A stretch of DNA of 64,000 bases from Molossus alvarezi (GCA_037176705.1 CM073897.1:43154488-43218487); one strand, 5' to 3'. Shown: positions 10,761-21,824, counted from the first letter of the stretch. Notes: generated by a model not told the origin, from the letters alone. Program-made: numbers and translations.

Positions 10761-12030
10761 CAGCTCATGAGGAGAAGCCAGATGTGACGCAGGCCCAGGC
10801 TCTTCCGCTACACTTACTGCCATCTGTTCCCACCCCACCTCACCTTCTGTGGTTCTTTCTTCAAGAACTGGCTCTAGTTTTACTCCCTCCCCAAAAGCCC
10901 TTCCGCCCCACACCACAGGGATCTTTTTATTTACTCAACATTGTTGGCATTAATCACCCACATTAGCCATTGGCAGGGTCTGTCTCGTGTGGTAATTTAT
11001 TGTGTCATGTGTATGACCTGTTTCCTTCTCCATGAGTCTGGGAAGGAGGGGGACTTTCCTCTAACTGTTTCTGTCCTGGTCCTGTAGCTGTTTCCAGACG
11101 GGCTGATATTGCAAGATCATAATACTTAGTCTTTTGTGCGGCTCCTCCCCTGGGAATATCTGGAGAAGGGAAAACCTATCAGCCTAAGTAAAGCTGAAAA
11201 TTGAAACTGGGTAGGAGTGGAGCTTTCTTCAGGCTGAGATGTGCGGAAATATTTACCAGTAAGCCTTGTAGGTGTTAGTAGGAAGCCTAATTTTGAGAGT
11301 GTAAGAGTCTCAAAAGAAATCAGCATCTCAGGCCGGAAGGAGTTTTTCTCATCTTCACCGGCAACCTAAATCTAGAATAATCTCTCCAACATAACAACAA
11401 CCATAGCAACACTCCTCCCAGCCAAGGCTGATGATGCAGAGCCCGCTCTCTGAGGCAGTAGCTTCCGTGTTTGCAAAGCTTTATTAGAATGCTGTTGTTG
11501 ATTTTATGTGAAACTCGGTTTCCTTGTGGCTTCTACCTATTCTACAGGGAAGGTAAGTGGTAACGGCTCATAATGTGCCCTGGGCCTAGGTATGGGAGAG
11601 GCCTATTGCCTCTGAGCCAGGCCTTCCACACGAGATTGATTACTCTAGGAAGTTGCTGACACCGGTGGGGACCCCACTGCTCTGGGCTGTCCTCCCTTCT
11701 GGCCTAAGCAGTGTCCACCTCAGAGCACCAGGGAAGGAAAGAGGCGAGCGACACACCCGCGGCAGAGCACTGTCCTCTCAGACCCCGTGATCCAGAGAGA
11801 CTTCCAGCAGAGTCCCTAGACCTGGAATGTATGTGACTTCTCAGAGAAGCCTCCTTTTCATTTCTGTTCTTCCCAAGGGCTCCTCCCCAATAACCATTCC
11901 TTGCTTAGCCAAATTCACTTTCTCTGCTGGAAAAACATAGAGGGATTACCACTGTACTTTCTGGTACCAGGAATATGTAGAACAAACCCGATGTCTCTTA
12001 GGCTAGGGATCTGAAGACAGAGATTAGTCA
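10761..12030. other. Repeat-poor island, no gene recognised
   Basis: About 1.27 kb without SINE, L1 or other family repeat that I can name. Longest open frames are about 60-85 codons with no recognisable domain. One splice-donor-like string, GGGAAGGTAAGTGG (about 11548), is visible but has no matching acceptor or frame evidence. Confidence 0.5.
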
Positions 12031-12074
12031 TCTGTCCATCCATCCATCCATCCATCCATCCATCCATCCATCCA
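12031..12074. repeat. (CATC)n microsatellite
   Basis: About ten uninterrupted CATC units, followed by a MIR/L2-like stretch (CACTATGTGCCAGGCACTGAA, 12097-12117). Confidence 0.95.
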
Positions 12075-12227
12075 ACACATCTTTACTGGTAGTCCACTAT
12101 GTGCCAGGCACTGAATCTCCTAGTGGGTGGTCAATAAGTGGCAAATGGTATTATTAATAACCCGATGATTAACTTAGTTACAGGTAGGTCCACTTTAAAA
12201 AAAAATCCTTACCCAAGGATATGTTTT

Positions 12228-12592
12228 TATTTATTTATTTATTTATTTTTCCAATTTTTTGTTCAGATAGAGTGGGAGGAAGAGAGAGAAACATCGATGT
12301 GAAAGGAACACATCGAGTGGTTGCCACCTGCATGATCTGGCCAGGGACAAATTGCAACCGAGGTACATGCCCTTAGCGGGAACCGAACCCGGGTCTCTCA
12401 GGACCGCAGGCCGATGCTCTAACCGCTGAGCCAAGCCAGCCAGGGCTGTTTTTATGTTCATTTTATTTTTTCAACATAAAAACACATTTTATTTTTATTC
12501 TTTTAAATTATTTTATTAATTTGTTTTTGTTACAGATGTTTTTCCTTTTTACCCCATTGATAACCTCCTCCCCATCCCTCTACCCCATCCCC
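12228..12592 (-). mobile_element. Short L1 3'-end fragment inside a SINE
   Basis: L1 3'UTR end (TTTTGTTACAGATGTTTTTCC, then CCTCCCCATCCCTC) flanked by CAAGGATATGTTTT at 12214-12227 and 12593-12606. Both copies share A and G changes not usual in the SINE-A tail, so this is a true target duplication. A SINE-A (to 12446) sits in its A-tail. Confidence 0.85.
12240..12446 (-). mobile_element. Ves-like SINE-A, innermost of a three-layer nest
   Basis: TTTTTTGTTCAGATAGAGTG to GCCAGCCAGGGC. The tail module is missing or merged with the surrounding (TTTA)n of the L1 tail, so the left boundary is approximate. Confidence 0.85.
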
Positions 12593-12924
12593 CAAGGATA
12601 TGTTTTGAAATTGATTTTAGAGAGAGAGGAAAGGAGAGTGAGAAGCATCCATGTGAGAGAGATTTGGGGTGTTAGTTATTTTCTTGAAAATTTTCTTTGA
12701 TGTTATAAAGCAATTTATCAATTCAAATAAATATCATCTAAACACTAATTCTAAAGGAAAAAGCAAACTGTTGATTACCCAAATTACTGCCTCCTGTATA
12801 CACCCTGACCAGGAATTGAACCTCAGCCTTGGCATGTGCTCTGATTGGAAATCGAATCCATAACTAACTGAGCCACCCGGCCAGGGCAGTAGGTCCTTTC
12901 AGGTGGTGGGTTTCTGAGAAGGGA

Positions 12925-13140
12925 TAAGGGGTAAGGGAACTAGCATTCACTGGACACGAACTGCCTCTCAGGCAAGGGGTTAGGCGCTTGCTCCACATGC
13001 CTCCTATTTAAGCCTACCACCATGTTATGAGGGGGGTTATCCACATCTCCATTTGAGAAAGGAAGGAGCTGAGGCTTAGAGAACTTCGGGAACTTGACCA
13101 GTGACTGGCAGCTAGTAAGTGGTGGAGCTAGAGTCAGACA
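12925..13140 (-). mobile_element. MIR relic
   Basis: GAGAAAGGAAGGAGCTGAGG, then TTAGAGAACTTCGGG and GTAAGTGGTGGAGC, fit a reverse-strand MIR with its tRNA-side end. Confidence 0.75.
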
Positions 13141-13308
13141 CAGAGCTCCCCAAATGCAAAAGCACCACACTGTGGGCTTCACATGATAGTCACTAGAAGA
13201 GCTGAAGTGACCCCATGGTCCCTTAATATCATGTGTCTGAAATGAATGCAACTTAATTTTCTTTTCCAGCTTTCAAACCTAAACCCCTTGTTTTCTCTCT
13301 TTTTATTT

Positions 13309-13378
13309 ATTTTTTTAATTTTTACTTTTTTAATCCTCACCCGAGGACACTTTTCCATTTTTTGTTCAGACAGAGTGG

Positions 13379-13428
<50 letters not shown>

Positions 13429-13454
13429 TCGATGTGAAAGGGACACATCGAGTG

Positions 13455-13495
<41 letters not shown>

Positions 13496-13654
13496 TCGAT
13501 GTGAAAGGGACACATCGAGTGGCTGCCATCCTCACAACCCAACCAGGGTCGGAGACAAACTGCAACCGAGGCACGTGCCCTTAGCGGGAACCAAACCTGG
13601 GTCTCTCTGGACCACAGGCCGACGCTCCAACCGCTGAGCCAAACCGGCCAGGGC
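13309..13654 (-). mobile_element. Ves-like SINE-A with internal tandem duplication
   Basis: A normal tail (TAATCCTCACCCGAGGACAC) and head (CAAACCGGCCAGGGC), but the block of (AG)n plus AAACATCGATGTGAAAGGGA and CACATCGAGTGGCTG occurs twice (about 13380-13458 and 13459-13524). TCTCTCTTTTTA-type repeats flank it near 13294 and 13658. Confidence 0.93.
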
Positions 13655-13929
13655 CTCTCTCTCTCTTTTTAAATGGAAGTTTACAAGTGATCGCTTTGTT
13701 GTTGTTTCCTATAGAAGTCAAATTTCCTGCCAATGCGTTTCCGTTATAAACTTGAACATGTGGCAAGGCATGTGGAAATCAATAGCAGTAATTTGGGTAC
13801 TCATCAGTTTTTTTTTTTTTCCTTTAGAATTAGTTTTTAGATTATATTTATTTTAATTGATAAATTGCTTGATAGCATCAAAAAAAATTTTCAAGATAAT
13901 AAATACCTCAAATCTCATATCCTAAAACT

Positions 13930-14150
13930 ATTTCCATTCTAATCCATACCCATATGTATGTATTTTTTTAATTGTAAATTCTTAATAAGTGTAGGCTATT
14001 ATCATAATTCTGAATGTTTTATATTTTAATTTTTTCCACTCAGCATTATTTAAGGATCATTTACCCATGTTTCTATGTCTTTTTCCTAATGATCACTTTT
14101 AACAGCTGCCTAATAATCTATCAATTTTCATTATGATTTAAGGCCTTTAG
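13930..14150 (-). mobile_element. Old L1 (L1ME-like) 3'UTR relic
   Basis: CCACTCAGCATTATTTAAGG, ACCCATGTTTCTATGTCTTT and AACAGCTGCCTAATAATCTA follow the order of the late L1ME 3' region on the reverse strand. Strongly diverged. Confidence 0.5.
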
Positions 14151-14198
14151 AGATAAAATTCAGGAATTACTGAAAGAAATGTTTATCTTTCTCTTTTT

Positions 14199-14396
14199 AA
14201 AAAAGATTTCAAAATTGATTTTTAGAGATAGAGGAAGGGAGAGGGAGAGAGAGAGAGACATGGATCAGCTGCCTCCTGCATGCCCCCTACCTGGGCTCTA
14301 GCTGGTAACCTGGGCATGTGCCCTGACTGGGAATCAAACTGGCAACTCTCTGTGCACTGGACGATGCCCAACCCACTGAGCCACACTGGCCAGGGC
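14199..14396 (-). mobile_element. Ves-like SINE-B
   Basis: TTGATTTTTAGAGATAGAGG tail side and CTGAGCCACACTGGCCAGGGC head end. Body as in other SINE-B copies. Confidence 0.93.
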
Positions 14397-14412
14397 TCCT
14401 TTCATCTTTTTT

Positions 14413-14505
14413 GTTTCTTCCAATTTTTATTAAATTATTTTTGTTATAGATGCCCCCCCCCATACACACACCTCCTTCCGACCCTCCTCCCCCTTATCTT
14501 AAAAC
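14413..14505 (-). mobile_element. Very short L1 3'-end fragment
   Basis: ATTATTTTTGTTATAGATGC followed by C-rich sequence is the same 3'UTR end as the L1 at 58.9 kb, truncated after about 90 bp. Confidence 0.65.
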
Positions 14506-15119
14506 AGGCAGGATTGTAATCAGGCTGATGCATGGTGAACACTTCAGCCAAAAGGAACTTCAGTAGGCTGTTGATATCTACGAATTCAACATTCAAGGTT
14601 CTGACCATTCCTGAGTCATGTAATATTTTGCTACACCTAAATTTGAATCCTGTGCACTAGTATGATGAAAAAGCAAGTCATTTAGTTGATATGTAGGCCC
14701 AGCTGAGGGTCCATCCTTCACATCACATGATGGCTTTGTAGCTATATATCAGCATTGTGTATGCATTTTATGGGGAAAATATATGATATAGTGATATATG
14801 ACTATTTGGGTGTTCTCAAAGTTTTGGATATATCCCTCAAAACTATCAAGGTTTATCATTCTACAGTCACACTCACTTATGTCCTGCCTCTGTGTCTTTG
14901 CTCTTACTCTTAAAATCTACCTATTCGTTCCTGATAGCCAACTATTGGAATTATGTTTATCAAATGTATTGCCTGTCTCTATAGTTTTTCCTGGTTATTT
15001 TCCACTAACATAATTTTTCCTTGCTTTGACCTTCTTAGAATTTTATTTGTATCTTTTCTGGGTACAAATAGAATTTGTACTTGTTAAATTTTATATGACC
15101 TTGTATAATAGTTATCTTT
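14506..15119. other. No recognised feature
   Basis: AT-rich, no family repeat or gene that I can name. Confidence 0.45.
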
Positions 15120-15290
15120 GTACTCTATTGTATATCTGCCTCTAACATTATGTCATCTTCAGAGCATCTGGGTCTTATTCATCTGAGAAGCCTCTCCCTC
15201 CCACACCTGCCCTACTTCCACAAAGCCCAGGACAGTGCCCTCCCCGTGACAGGCCCATAGGTATCTGTTGAGTTGAATTGGGTTAAGGCT
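15120..15290 (+). mobile_element. L2 3'-end relic
   Basis: AAGCCCAGGACAGTGCCCTC, then CCATAGGTATCTGTTGAGTTGAA, matches a worn L2 3' end. Confidence 0.55.
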
Positions 15291-16363
15291 GGTCCTGCTG
15301 TAGTAAACCAAATAGACATCTTATGGATGATAGCTTTTGCTGGATGTTACCAGTACTTTTGATAGTGACCTATAAATAAAACAAGATTGCTGTGGTTTTT
15401 TTTGTTGTTTTTTTTTGGATAATCTTACCTGGGAAAATACATCAGCTCAACAGCTGCTCTAATGGTAATGTTTAATATCCCTTCTGTCTTCTAATCTGAC
15501 AGTTTTCTACTTGGTCTAATTCTACCTTTCTCAAGTCTAATTTCTAGTCACACTATTACAATGCCCTCCTGTTTATTCCCTTTCTCATTACATTGTGTTG
15601 AAATCACAGAAAAATGGAACACATTTTCTAAAGATCCTATTAGCCCAAATAGTCCAAATGGAGATTAAATAGTCTCTCTTCTATTCGATTTACCAATTTA
15701 ACAACTGTGTTTTATCCCAAGTTCTCTAGATTATAGACCCTGGGGTCAAGATGAAAGGGCTGATGTTTTTGTGTGAGGGAAGCGTGAGTTTAATAAGGTG
15801 CAGGTGAGGAAAAAGGCAAACCAAGCAGCGCAGTGTGCGTGTTGCCAGCCGGCACAGCTTCCCCCAAGCCATGATGGGGAACAACAGGCGATTCACAGGT
15901 AGATTCCCTGAGCCACAGGGTCTCTGTCATGGCTGCAGGCAGGATCACAACCCAGAAATAGTGTGTGGAAGGGGAAAAGGAGAAAAATGCATCTGTTTAC
16001 CTCACTTCTGTCTCCCGTTTCCCCTTTGTCAAAATTTGCACCACAAGAGGATAAGTCTCCCCTACTTCTGTGCAGCTTCTAGGGTACAGCATCTGGTCCA
16101 TTGACATCAGCTCCGGAGAAGGTTCTATGCTCTGTGATGCGGCATTTTGTGCTGAGAGTGGAGGAGCAAAGCAGGGCAGATGGCAGGATGTGCAGGTCAG
16201 GCTGGTCTGGGGCTTCAGGGACTGACTCCAGGGAGATCAGCAGAGGCAGCAGCTGTGGAGGAGGGGAGTGGTGCCTTTGGAAAAAAGGAAGTCCCTGAGG
16301 GGTAAGGGTGTGCACCACACACAGCACACTCGGGCGTCACCCTCTCTGTCCACTACAGTGCTT
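15291..16363. other. Repeat-poor island, no gene recognised
   Basis: No named repeat. Frames up to 89 codons (15835-16104) show no domain and no conserved start context. Confidence 0.45.
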
Positions 16364-16375
16364 GCTGGAGATCCT

Positions 16376-16422
16376 CTGGACCACAAGCCGACGCTCTACC
16401 ACTGAGCCAAACTGGCCAGGGC
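16376..16422 (-). mobile_element. SINE-A head fragment
   Basis: CTGGACCACAAGCCGACGCTC to GGCCAGGGCAGG: only the tRNA-like head. It directly precedes the T-run of the full SINE-A next to it. Confidence 0.85.
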
Positions 16423-16681
16423 AGGTTTTTTTTTTTTTTTTTTATCTTCGCCCGAGGATATTTTTCCATTTTTTGCACAGATAGAGGGAGGCGAGAGAGA
16501 GGAAGGGAGAGAGAGAGAGAAACATCGACGTGAAGGGACACATCGAGTGGCTGCCACCCGCACGACCAACCAGGGCCGGGGACAAACTGCAACCGAAGTA
16601 CGTGCCCTTAGCGGGAACCGAACCCGGGTCTCTCCGGACTGCAGGCCGATGCTCTAACCGCTGAGCCAAACTGGCCAGGGC
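16423..16681 (-). mobile_element. Ves-like SINE-A, full length
   Basis: A T-run of 18, the tail ATCTTCGCCCGAGGATATTT, then body and head. TGGAGATCCT (about 16366-16375) and TGGAGGTCCT (16682-16691) flank this SINE together with the head fragment, as if the two went in as one unit. Confidence 0.93.
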
Positions 16682-16979
16682 TGGAGGTCCTGAATGAGAG
16701 CTTGGCAAGGCCACAGGGTGCTTGGTAGTGTTCACCTTGCTGCCAGCTTTGCTCCCTTTGAGCTTGATCACTCTCTCTTTGAAACTCCATCCTCCTCTTG
16801 TTTTCCTGGTTATTAGAATAGGTTCTGTTTCTACTTCTCCATCTGCATCTTCTTAGGGATTTCTTCCTTCTCCACTTCTTAAAATGAGACATTCTTTGTG
16901 GTTCCATTTTCAGCCTTCTTGTTGTCTCCCTCTCACACTTACCTGACTCTAACACTGGTCATTACCAAAGCCATCTCTG

Positions 16980-17375
16980 TGGCCCAAATCTCTCTGCTCC
17001 AGATCCATGGGGACGATCGCTTCCCTGTCTCTACTTGGGTGTCCAACTCAGGATGTCAAACTTAACAGTCCTCAAAGTGAGCTCATCTTGTACCCTCTTT
17101 CCCGATCCTCACCAAATCTGCTTTTCTTCCTGTAGCTCTGTCTGGGTGGATGTCACCAAATCAGAACCTGGCAGTTCTCTTTCCCTCAGATTTCGTGTCC
17201 AGTGAGCCACTATTGATCCTGCCTCTCAAATCTCTCTTAGATCCAGACCTCTTCTCTGTTTCTACTGCACTGTTTCACTTCAGAACTGTAATTGCTTCCT
17301 AAATGTTCTCTCTGTCCTTGACCTTGACTCCTTTCAACCCCTTTTTCCAAACTAAACCTGCAGTTATCATTTTAA
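16980..17375 (+). mobile_element. L2 relic
   Basis: GGTGTCCAACTCAGGATGTC, AAACTTAACAGTCCTCAAAG, GAGCTCATCTTGTACCC and GATCCTGCCTCTCAAATCTC follow the L2 3' region in order. Confidence 0.7.
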
Positions 17376-17379
17376 GAGG

Positions 17380-18125
17380 CAAATAACCATGTACAAATTA
17401 GGTTTACTCCATGGATATAAGAAAAGTTCAATGTTAACAGTACCTATTTATGTAATTTATGACATCAATGTATCAAAGGAGAAAAAGAATATGATCATCT
17501 TAACAGAATGCCAAAATTTTTTTGATAAAAATCAACATACATTTTTATTTAAGATCATCTTAATCAACATATTAATATGTTAAGGAATATTGATCTCAAA
17601 GCAATAGCCAATATTATACTTAGCAATAAGACAGTGAAGAAGCATTTCTATTAACAAGAATTTGCCTGTCATTACCATTATTTAAAATTACTATGAAAGT
17701 ACTAATCAATGATTGAGATATGAATATTACATAGGAAGAGACAAAATTATCATTACTTGAAGATTATCTGGTTGCTTGAAAAACCATTAGATCTAATAAG
17801 AGAGTTCAGAAAGTTTGGCAGTTATGACAGAAATATTTTAAAAACAATAGCTTCCTTTTGTATTGGCAATAATTAGTTAAAAAAGACAATGGAAAAAAGA
17901 ACCCATATATCATGGCAATCAGGAGTAATCAAAGCCCTAAGCAATAAACCTAATGATAAATGTGCAAATCTATAAAACTTTACCGTCTAAATGGAGATTT
18001 AAATAATGGGAGAGATATTCCACACTACTGTACTAGAAGATTAAATATTATAAAGATATTAATTTTTCACAAACTGAGCATACAAATTTAACAAAATCCC
18101 AATAAGAATACCTAGAACATTTTTT
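17380..18125 (+). mobile_element. Old L1 (L1M-type) ORF2 RT-region relic
   Basis: Order of L1 ORF2 sites is kept: ATGGATATAAGAAAAGTTCA, AATATGATCATCTTAACAGA, CAATAGCCAATATTATACTT, GAAGATTATCTGGTTG, AACTTTACCGTCTAAATGG, TTTAACAAAATCCCAATAAG. Frames are destroyed. Confidence 0.75.
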
Positions 18126-18329
18126 TTGTTGTTGTTAGGATGGGAAAGAAATCTCTTTTAAAGTTTATATGCAAAAACTTTTGCACAGGTTTTCAGGTCC
18201 TCAGAATGCTCTCCTGCTTTCCTTTAAGAAAGGATTGAAATACACTCCTGTTGTTTCCCCTTCCTCCCTTATACCCTAACAGTCCTTAATATACATCTTT
18301 GTGTCCTTACTAATCCTTAATATATAGCT

Positions 18330-18470
18330 GTCTATAATAATAAAGAATTGGAAACAACCTAAGTGTCCAGAAACAGGGGATATAGGCAGCCACTTCAAAA
18401 AATGTAGAAAAATATTTAGGAACAAAAAATATTTATGGAAAAATATTTAAAATAACAAAGCAATCATGGA
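18330..18470 (+). mobile_element. Old L1 3'-region relic
   Basis: GAATTGGAAACAACCTAAGTGTCCAG is an L1/L1ME signature near the end of ORF2. Confidence 0.55.
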
Positions 18471-18580
18471 AATGCAGCCTGTAGGTGGAAAGAGTTGTTA
18501 GTTTGACAACCTGGCACTAGAGTTCTGATAGAGAGGGACTGTTTTGATTTAGTAGAATAATTTAGAATCTCTTTGTAGTT

Positions 18581-18796
18581 TTTTTTTTCATTAAATTTTT
18601 TTTCTTTATTGATTTTAGAGAGAGGGGAAATGAAGGATGGAAACATCGATGAGCGAGACTATCGATTGGCCGCCTCCTGCATGCCCCACACTAGGGATGG
18701 GGCCCACAACCTGGGCAAGTGTACTGACCGGGAATCGAACCAGAGACTTCTTGGTGCATGGGTCGATGCTCAACCACTGAGCCACACCAGCTAGAC
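18581..18796 (-). mobile_element. Ves-like SINE-B
   Basis: Tail TTTCTTTATTGATTTTAGAG and head CCACTGAGCCACACCAGC. TTGTAGTTT (about 18573-18581) and CTGTAGTTT (18798-18806) form a short imperfect target duplication. Confidence 0.93.
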
Positions 18797-18922
18797 TCTG
18801 TAGTTTAGAGCAAAGCAAAAGGAGCTCTGAATTGCAGGGTGCAAAAGGGGATAGGAATCGGAATTGAGTGCTTTAGAGTTCACAGCTAGAGACTGAATTT
18901 GGAAAATGAAAAAGATGTGGAG

Positions 18923-19115
18923 GGCCTGGCCAGTGTGGCTCAGTGGTTCAGCATCGTCCCATGCACCAGAATGTTTCAGGTTTGAGTCCTGCTCGGGGCA
19001 CATGCCCTGGTTTCCGGCTTAGTCCCCAGGAGGTGGCATGCAGGAGGCAGAGGTAGCCCATCGCTGTGTCTCTCTCCCTCTCTCTCTAAAATCAATAAAA
19101 ACATACTTTAAAAAA
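18923..19115 (+). mobile_element. Ves-like SINE-B
   Basis: GGCCTGGCCAGTGTGGCTCAG head to CTCTAAAATCAATAAAAACA end. Boundaries by family similarity. Confidence 0.93.
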
Positions 19116-19199
19116 ATGATTTATTTCATGTTATATGAATTTCTCCTCAATAGAGAAAAAAAGAAAGAAAAATCTACTGAGGAAAAAATATACAACATA

Positions 19200-19580
19200 A
19201 ATTAGATTCTGTCCCTTTTCTGCGTAAAATCCTTCAGGGACACCCTAACTCTTTCGCCTGGCAGACAAGGCTCTTCCTGTCCCGGCCCAGCCCCTGCCCC
19301 ACCACAGCCGCCCTCCCTGTAAACCTTGCTGCGCGGCCACACAAAGCCACGCGCGGGGCTCTGAAAGGGCCATTCTTTCCTGCCTCCCTGCCTTGTGTGG
19401 GTTTTCTTTTCCTGGAATTCCCTTCCCCTGGTTACTTTCCACTCATCCTTACCACTCAGCGAGACATCATCGCCTCCGCTGAGCAGCTCTCCCTGATTCC
19501 ACAGTCAGGGGGGACCTCTTTCCTGAACCCCAAGAACCTTCTGGACATTTCTCTATTTTATCAGTATATGTGATGGGGAA
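19200..19580 (+). mobile_element. L2 relic
   Basis: AAATCCTTCAGGGACACCCT, TCTTTCCTGCCTCCCTGCCTT and TGGAATTCCCTTCCCCTGGT fit the L2 3' coding strand. Confidence 0.65.
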
Positions 19581-19589
19581 CCCTTGGAG

Positions 19590-20224
19590 GACAGGCCCTG
19601 GGCCTTCCCTCTAGCCTCAGAACCTGGTCCAGGACAGAAGCCATAATGAATGTGAAATGAGTAAGAATAGACTTAGAATCACCAAAAGTAACAACCTTTT
19701 CTAGTGTAAAAGGTAGTTACTCAGGGCATGAAATTGGAAATGATTCGAAGATGTTTAACTGGCTTACTATGGCATTTATCATGAATGGGCAATCTTTTCT
19801 TTTTTCTCTTACTTTTTATGAATTATTTAGGAATTGAAACAAAAATGAAAATCCCGAGTAACAGATTAATAAAAATGTCAACCTGCATAGCAAAATAGTC
19901 CCACATGGGGCTTAGAGAATGGCAGAATAATGATGGTCTTAGCAAAATAAGGCTAAACATTCAATTACACTTGCAAAAAAAAAAAAAATCATGATGGGTA
20001 ATAAGATTGTTTTTTGGAAACTTGTCACAAAACTAAGATAGTATTCTATCTTAGGATGGTATTGAAAAATACTTGTCTTTGAGGATTTTAAATGAATCTA
20101 AGTCCCTAATAAAACAACGAATCTATGCATAGATCATCAATGTCTGCCAAACTTTTAGATGAAAGATTGATGAGGAATTCCTGAACCTACTGTTCAACCT
20201 TAGCATTATTAAAAGTGGGACAGC
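19590..20224. other. No recognised feature
   Basis: AT-rich. Possibly an old, worn repeat, but I cannot assign it. Confidence 0.4.
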
Positions 20225-20437
20225 CAGCCCTGGCTGGTGTGGAGCATCACCCCATGCACAGAAGGGTCGCAGTTCTATTCCTGGTCAGGGCACATACCCA
20301 AGTTTTGGATTTGATCACTGGTTGGGCCCATGTGGGAGGTGACCGATAAATGTTTCTCACACAGATATTTCTGCCTCTGTCTCTCTCCTTCATTCTTCTC
20401 TCTCTAAAATCAATAGAAACATATCCTCAGGTGAGGA
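20225..20437 (+). mobile_element. Ves-like SINE
   Basis: AGCCCTGGCTGGTGTGG head (part of the A-box region missing) and tail ATATCCTCAGGTGAGGATTT. GTGGGACAGCCAG and GTGAAACAGCTAG look like a worn target duplication. Confidence 0.9.
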
Positions 20438-20684
20438 TTTAAAAGAAAAGAGAAGTGAAACAGCTAGACTTTAATTGCCCCCTGATAAGATGCAGTAGGA
20501 TGTACACATCACCATTTAAGAAATAGTCTTGCCCAGAGAATAGAACCTGAATTTAACACATCCCTAACCACAAGATTGTAAGAAATATCAAGGCTAGAGA
20601 AGCATGTTAAATGACATCATAAGGATAGAAGAAATCAAGTCAAGAAGATAGCAAAATTCTACAAGACAAATGACTAATTTTTTT

Positions 20685-20902
20685 AAATTTTTTATTTTTT
20701 TCTTTATTGATTTTAGAGAGAGGAAGGGAGAAGGAGAGACAGATAGAAACATCGATGAGAGAGAACATCGATTCGCTGCCTCCTCCATACCCCCCACTGG
20801 GGATCAGGCCCACCACCTGGGCATGTGTCCTGATGAGGAATTGAAATGGCAACCTCCTAGTGCATGGGTCGACCCTCAACCACTGAGCCACACTGGCCGA
20901 GC
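20685..20902 (-). mobile_element. Ves-like SINE-B with target duplication
   Basis: AATGACTAATTTTTTT (20669-20684) and AATGACTAATTTCTTT (20903-20918) flank a complete copy. Confidence 0.95.
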
Positions 20903-20996
20903 AATGACTAATTTCTTTAATAAATAAGTCTTATGAAGAAAAAGGGAGGTGGAAATTATAGATTGAAGGAGACAAAGATTTAAGAGATATAAATTT

Positions 20997-21215
20997 AAAA
21001 AATTTTTTTTTTCTTTATTGATTTTACAGAGTGAGGAAGTGAGAGAGAGAGAGAGATAGAAACACTGATGAGAAAGAACATCGATTGGCCACCTCCTGCA
21101 TGCCCCCCACCAGGGATCAGGCCCATAACCTGGACATGTGTCCTGACCAGGAATCAAACTGGTGACCTCTTGGTGCATGGGTTGATGCTCAACCACTGAG
21201 CCACACTGGCCGGAC
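20997..21215 (-). mobile_element. Ves-like SINE-B with target duplication
   Basis: AAGAGATATAAATTT is repeated exactly at 20982-20996 and 21216-21230. Confidence 0.96.
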
Positions 21216-21494
21216 AAGAGATATAAATTTCAATAAATATAAAAAGATATTTTTGAGACAATCTGGAAAATTTACATGGATTGGATATTAACAATATTAA
21301 GGAATTGTTGTTAACTTTATTATGTGTGATAATGGTATTTATTATACCATTATGTTTTTTTTAAGTCATTATTTTTAGAGATTGAAATATTAATGATGAA
21401 ATACTATGATGTCTTGAATTTGCATTAAAATGCTTTTTTAAAAGTATGTGTTGAAGGTAGATGAAACAGTGGTATAGAATATTAATAATAGTTG

Positions 21495-21706
21495 TCCAGC
21501 CTGTGTGGCTTAGTGGATTGTGCATTGTCCCATGGACTGAGAGGTACAGGTTAGATTCCCGGTCAGGGTACATGCCTGGGTTTCAGGCTCGATCCCCAGT
21601 AGCGGGCATAAAGGAGATAGCCAATGGATGTTTCTCTCTCACATCGATATTTCTGTCTCTCTCTAAAATATAAAATAAAATAAAATAAACCATATTTTAA
21701 AAATAC
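21495..21706 (+). mobile_element. Ves-like SINE with target duplication
   Basis: ATTAATAATAGTTG is repeated exactly at 21481-21494 and 21707-21720. The tail is an (AAAAT)n run. Confidence 0.96.
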
Positions 21707-21824
21707 ATTAATAATAGTTGACTCTGGATGATAATGGACACATAGATTCATTATACTATTCCATCCCCTTTTGTGTATGTTTGAAAATTCCCATAATAAA
21801 AAGTTTTAAAGAATAAACCTAATG

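Larger units (their letters stand above)
12197..12888 (-). mobile_element. Outer Ves-like SINE split by later insertions
   Basis: Tail at 12205-12227, body resuming at 12607 (GAAATTGATTTTAGAGAGAG) and head at 12785-12888 (ACTGAGCCACCCGGCCAGGGC). The pieces are parted by the L1 at 12228-12592 and by about 120 bp of unidentified sequence (12663-12783). Confidence 0.75.
20450..21820 (+). repeat. Old unclassified interspersed repeat carrying three SINEs
   Basis: Pieces between the SINEs read on as one unit and end GTTTGAAAATTCCCATAATAAAAAGTTTT, a 3' end I recall from a common old mammalian repeat whose name I will not guess. The block at 29690-30740 looks like the same family. Confidence 0.4.

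Noticed and set aside
11548..11565. Splice-donor-like GGGAAGGTAAGTGG
   Set aside because: No acceptor, frame or exon support nearby; a single motif is not enough.
12031..12074. Regular short repeats as a CRISPR array
   Set aside because: Simple tandem units without spacers in a mammalian genome.
16376..16422. The head fragment as a separate old SINE insertion
   Set aside because: The duplication TGGAGATCCT/TGGAGGTCCT encloses it with the full SINE, so a joint insertion is preferred, though not proven.
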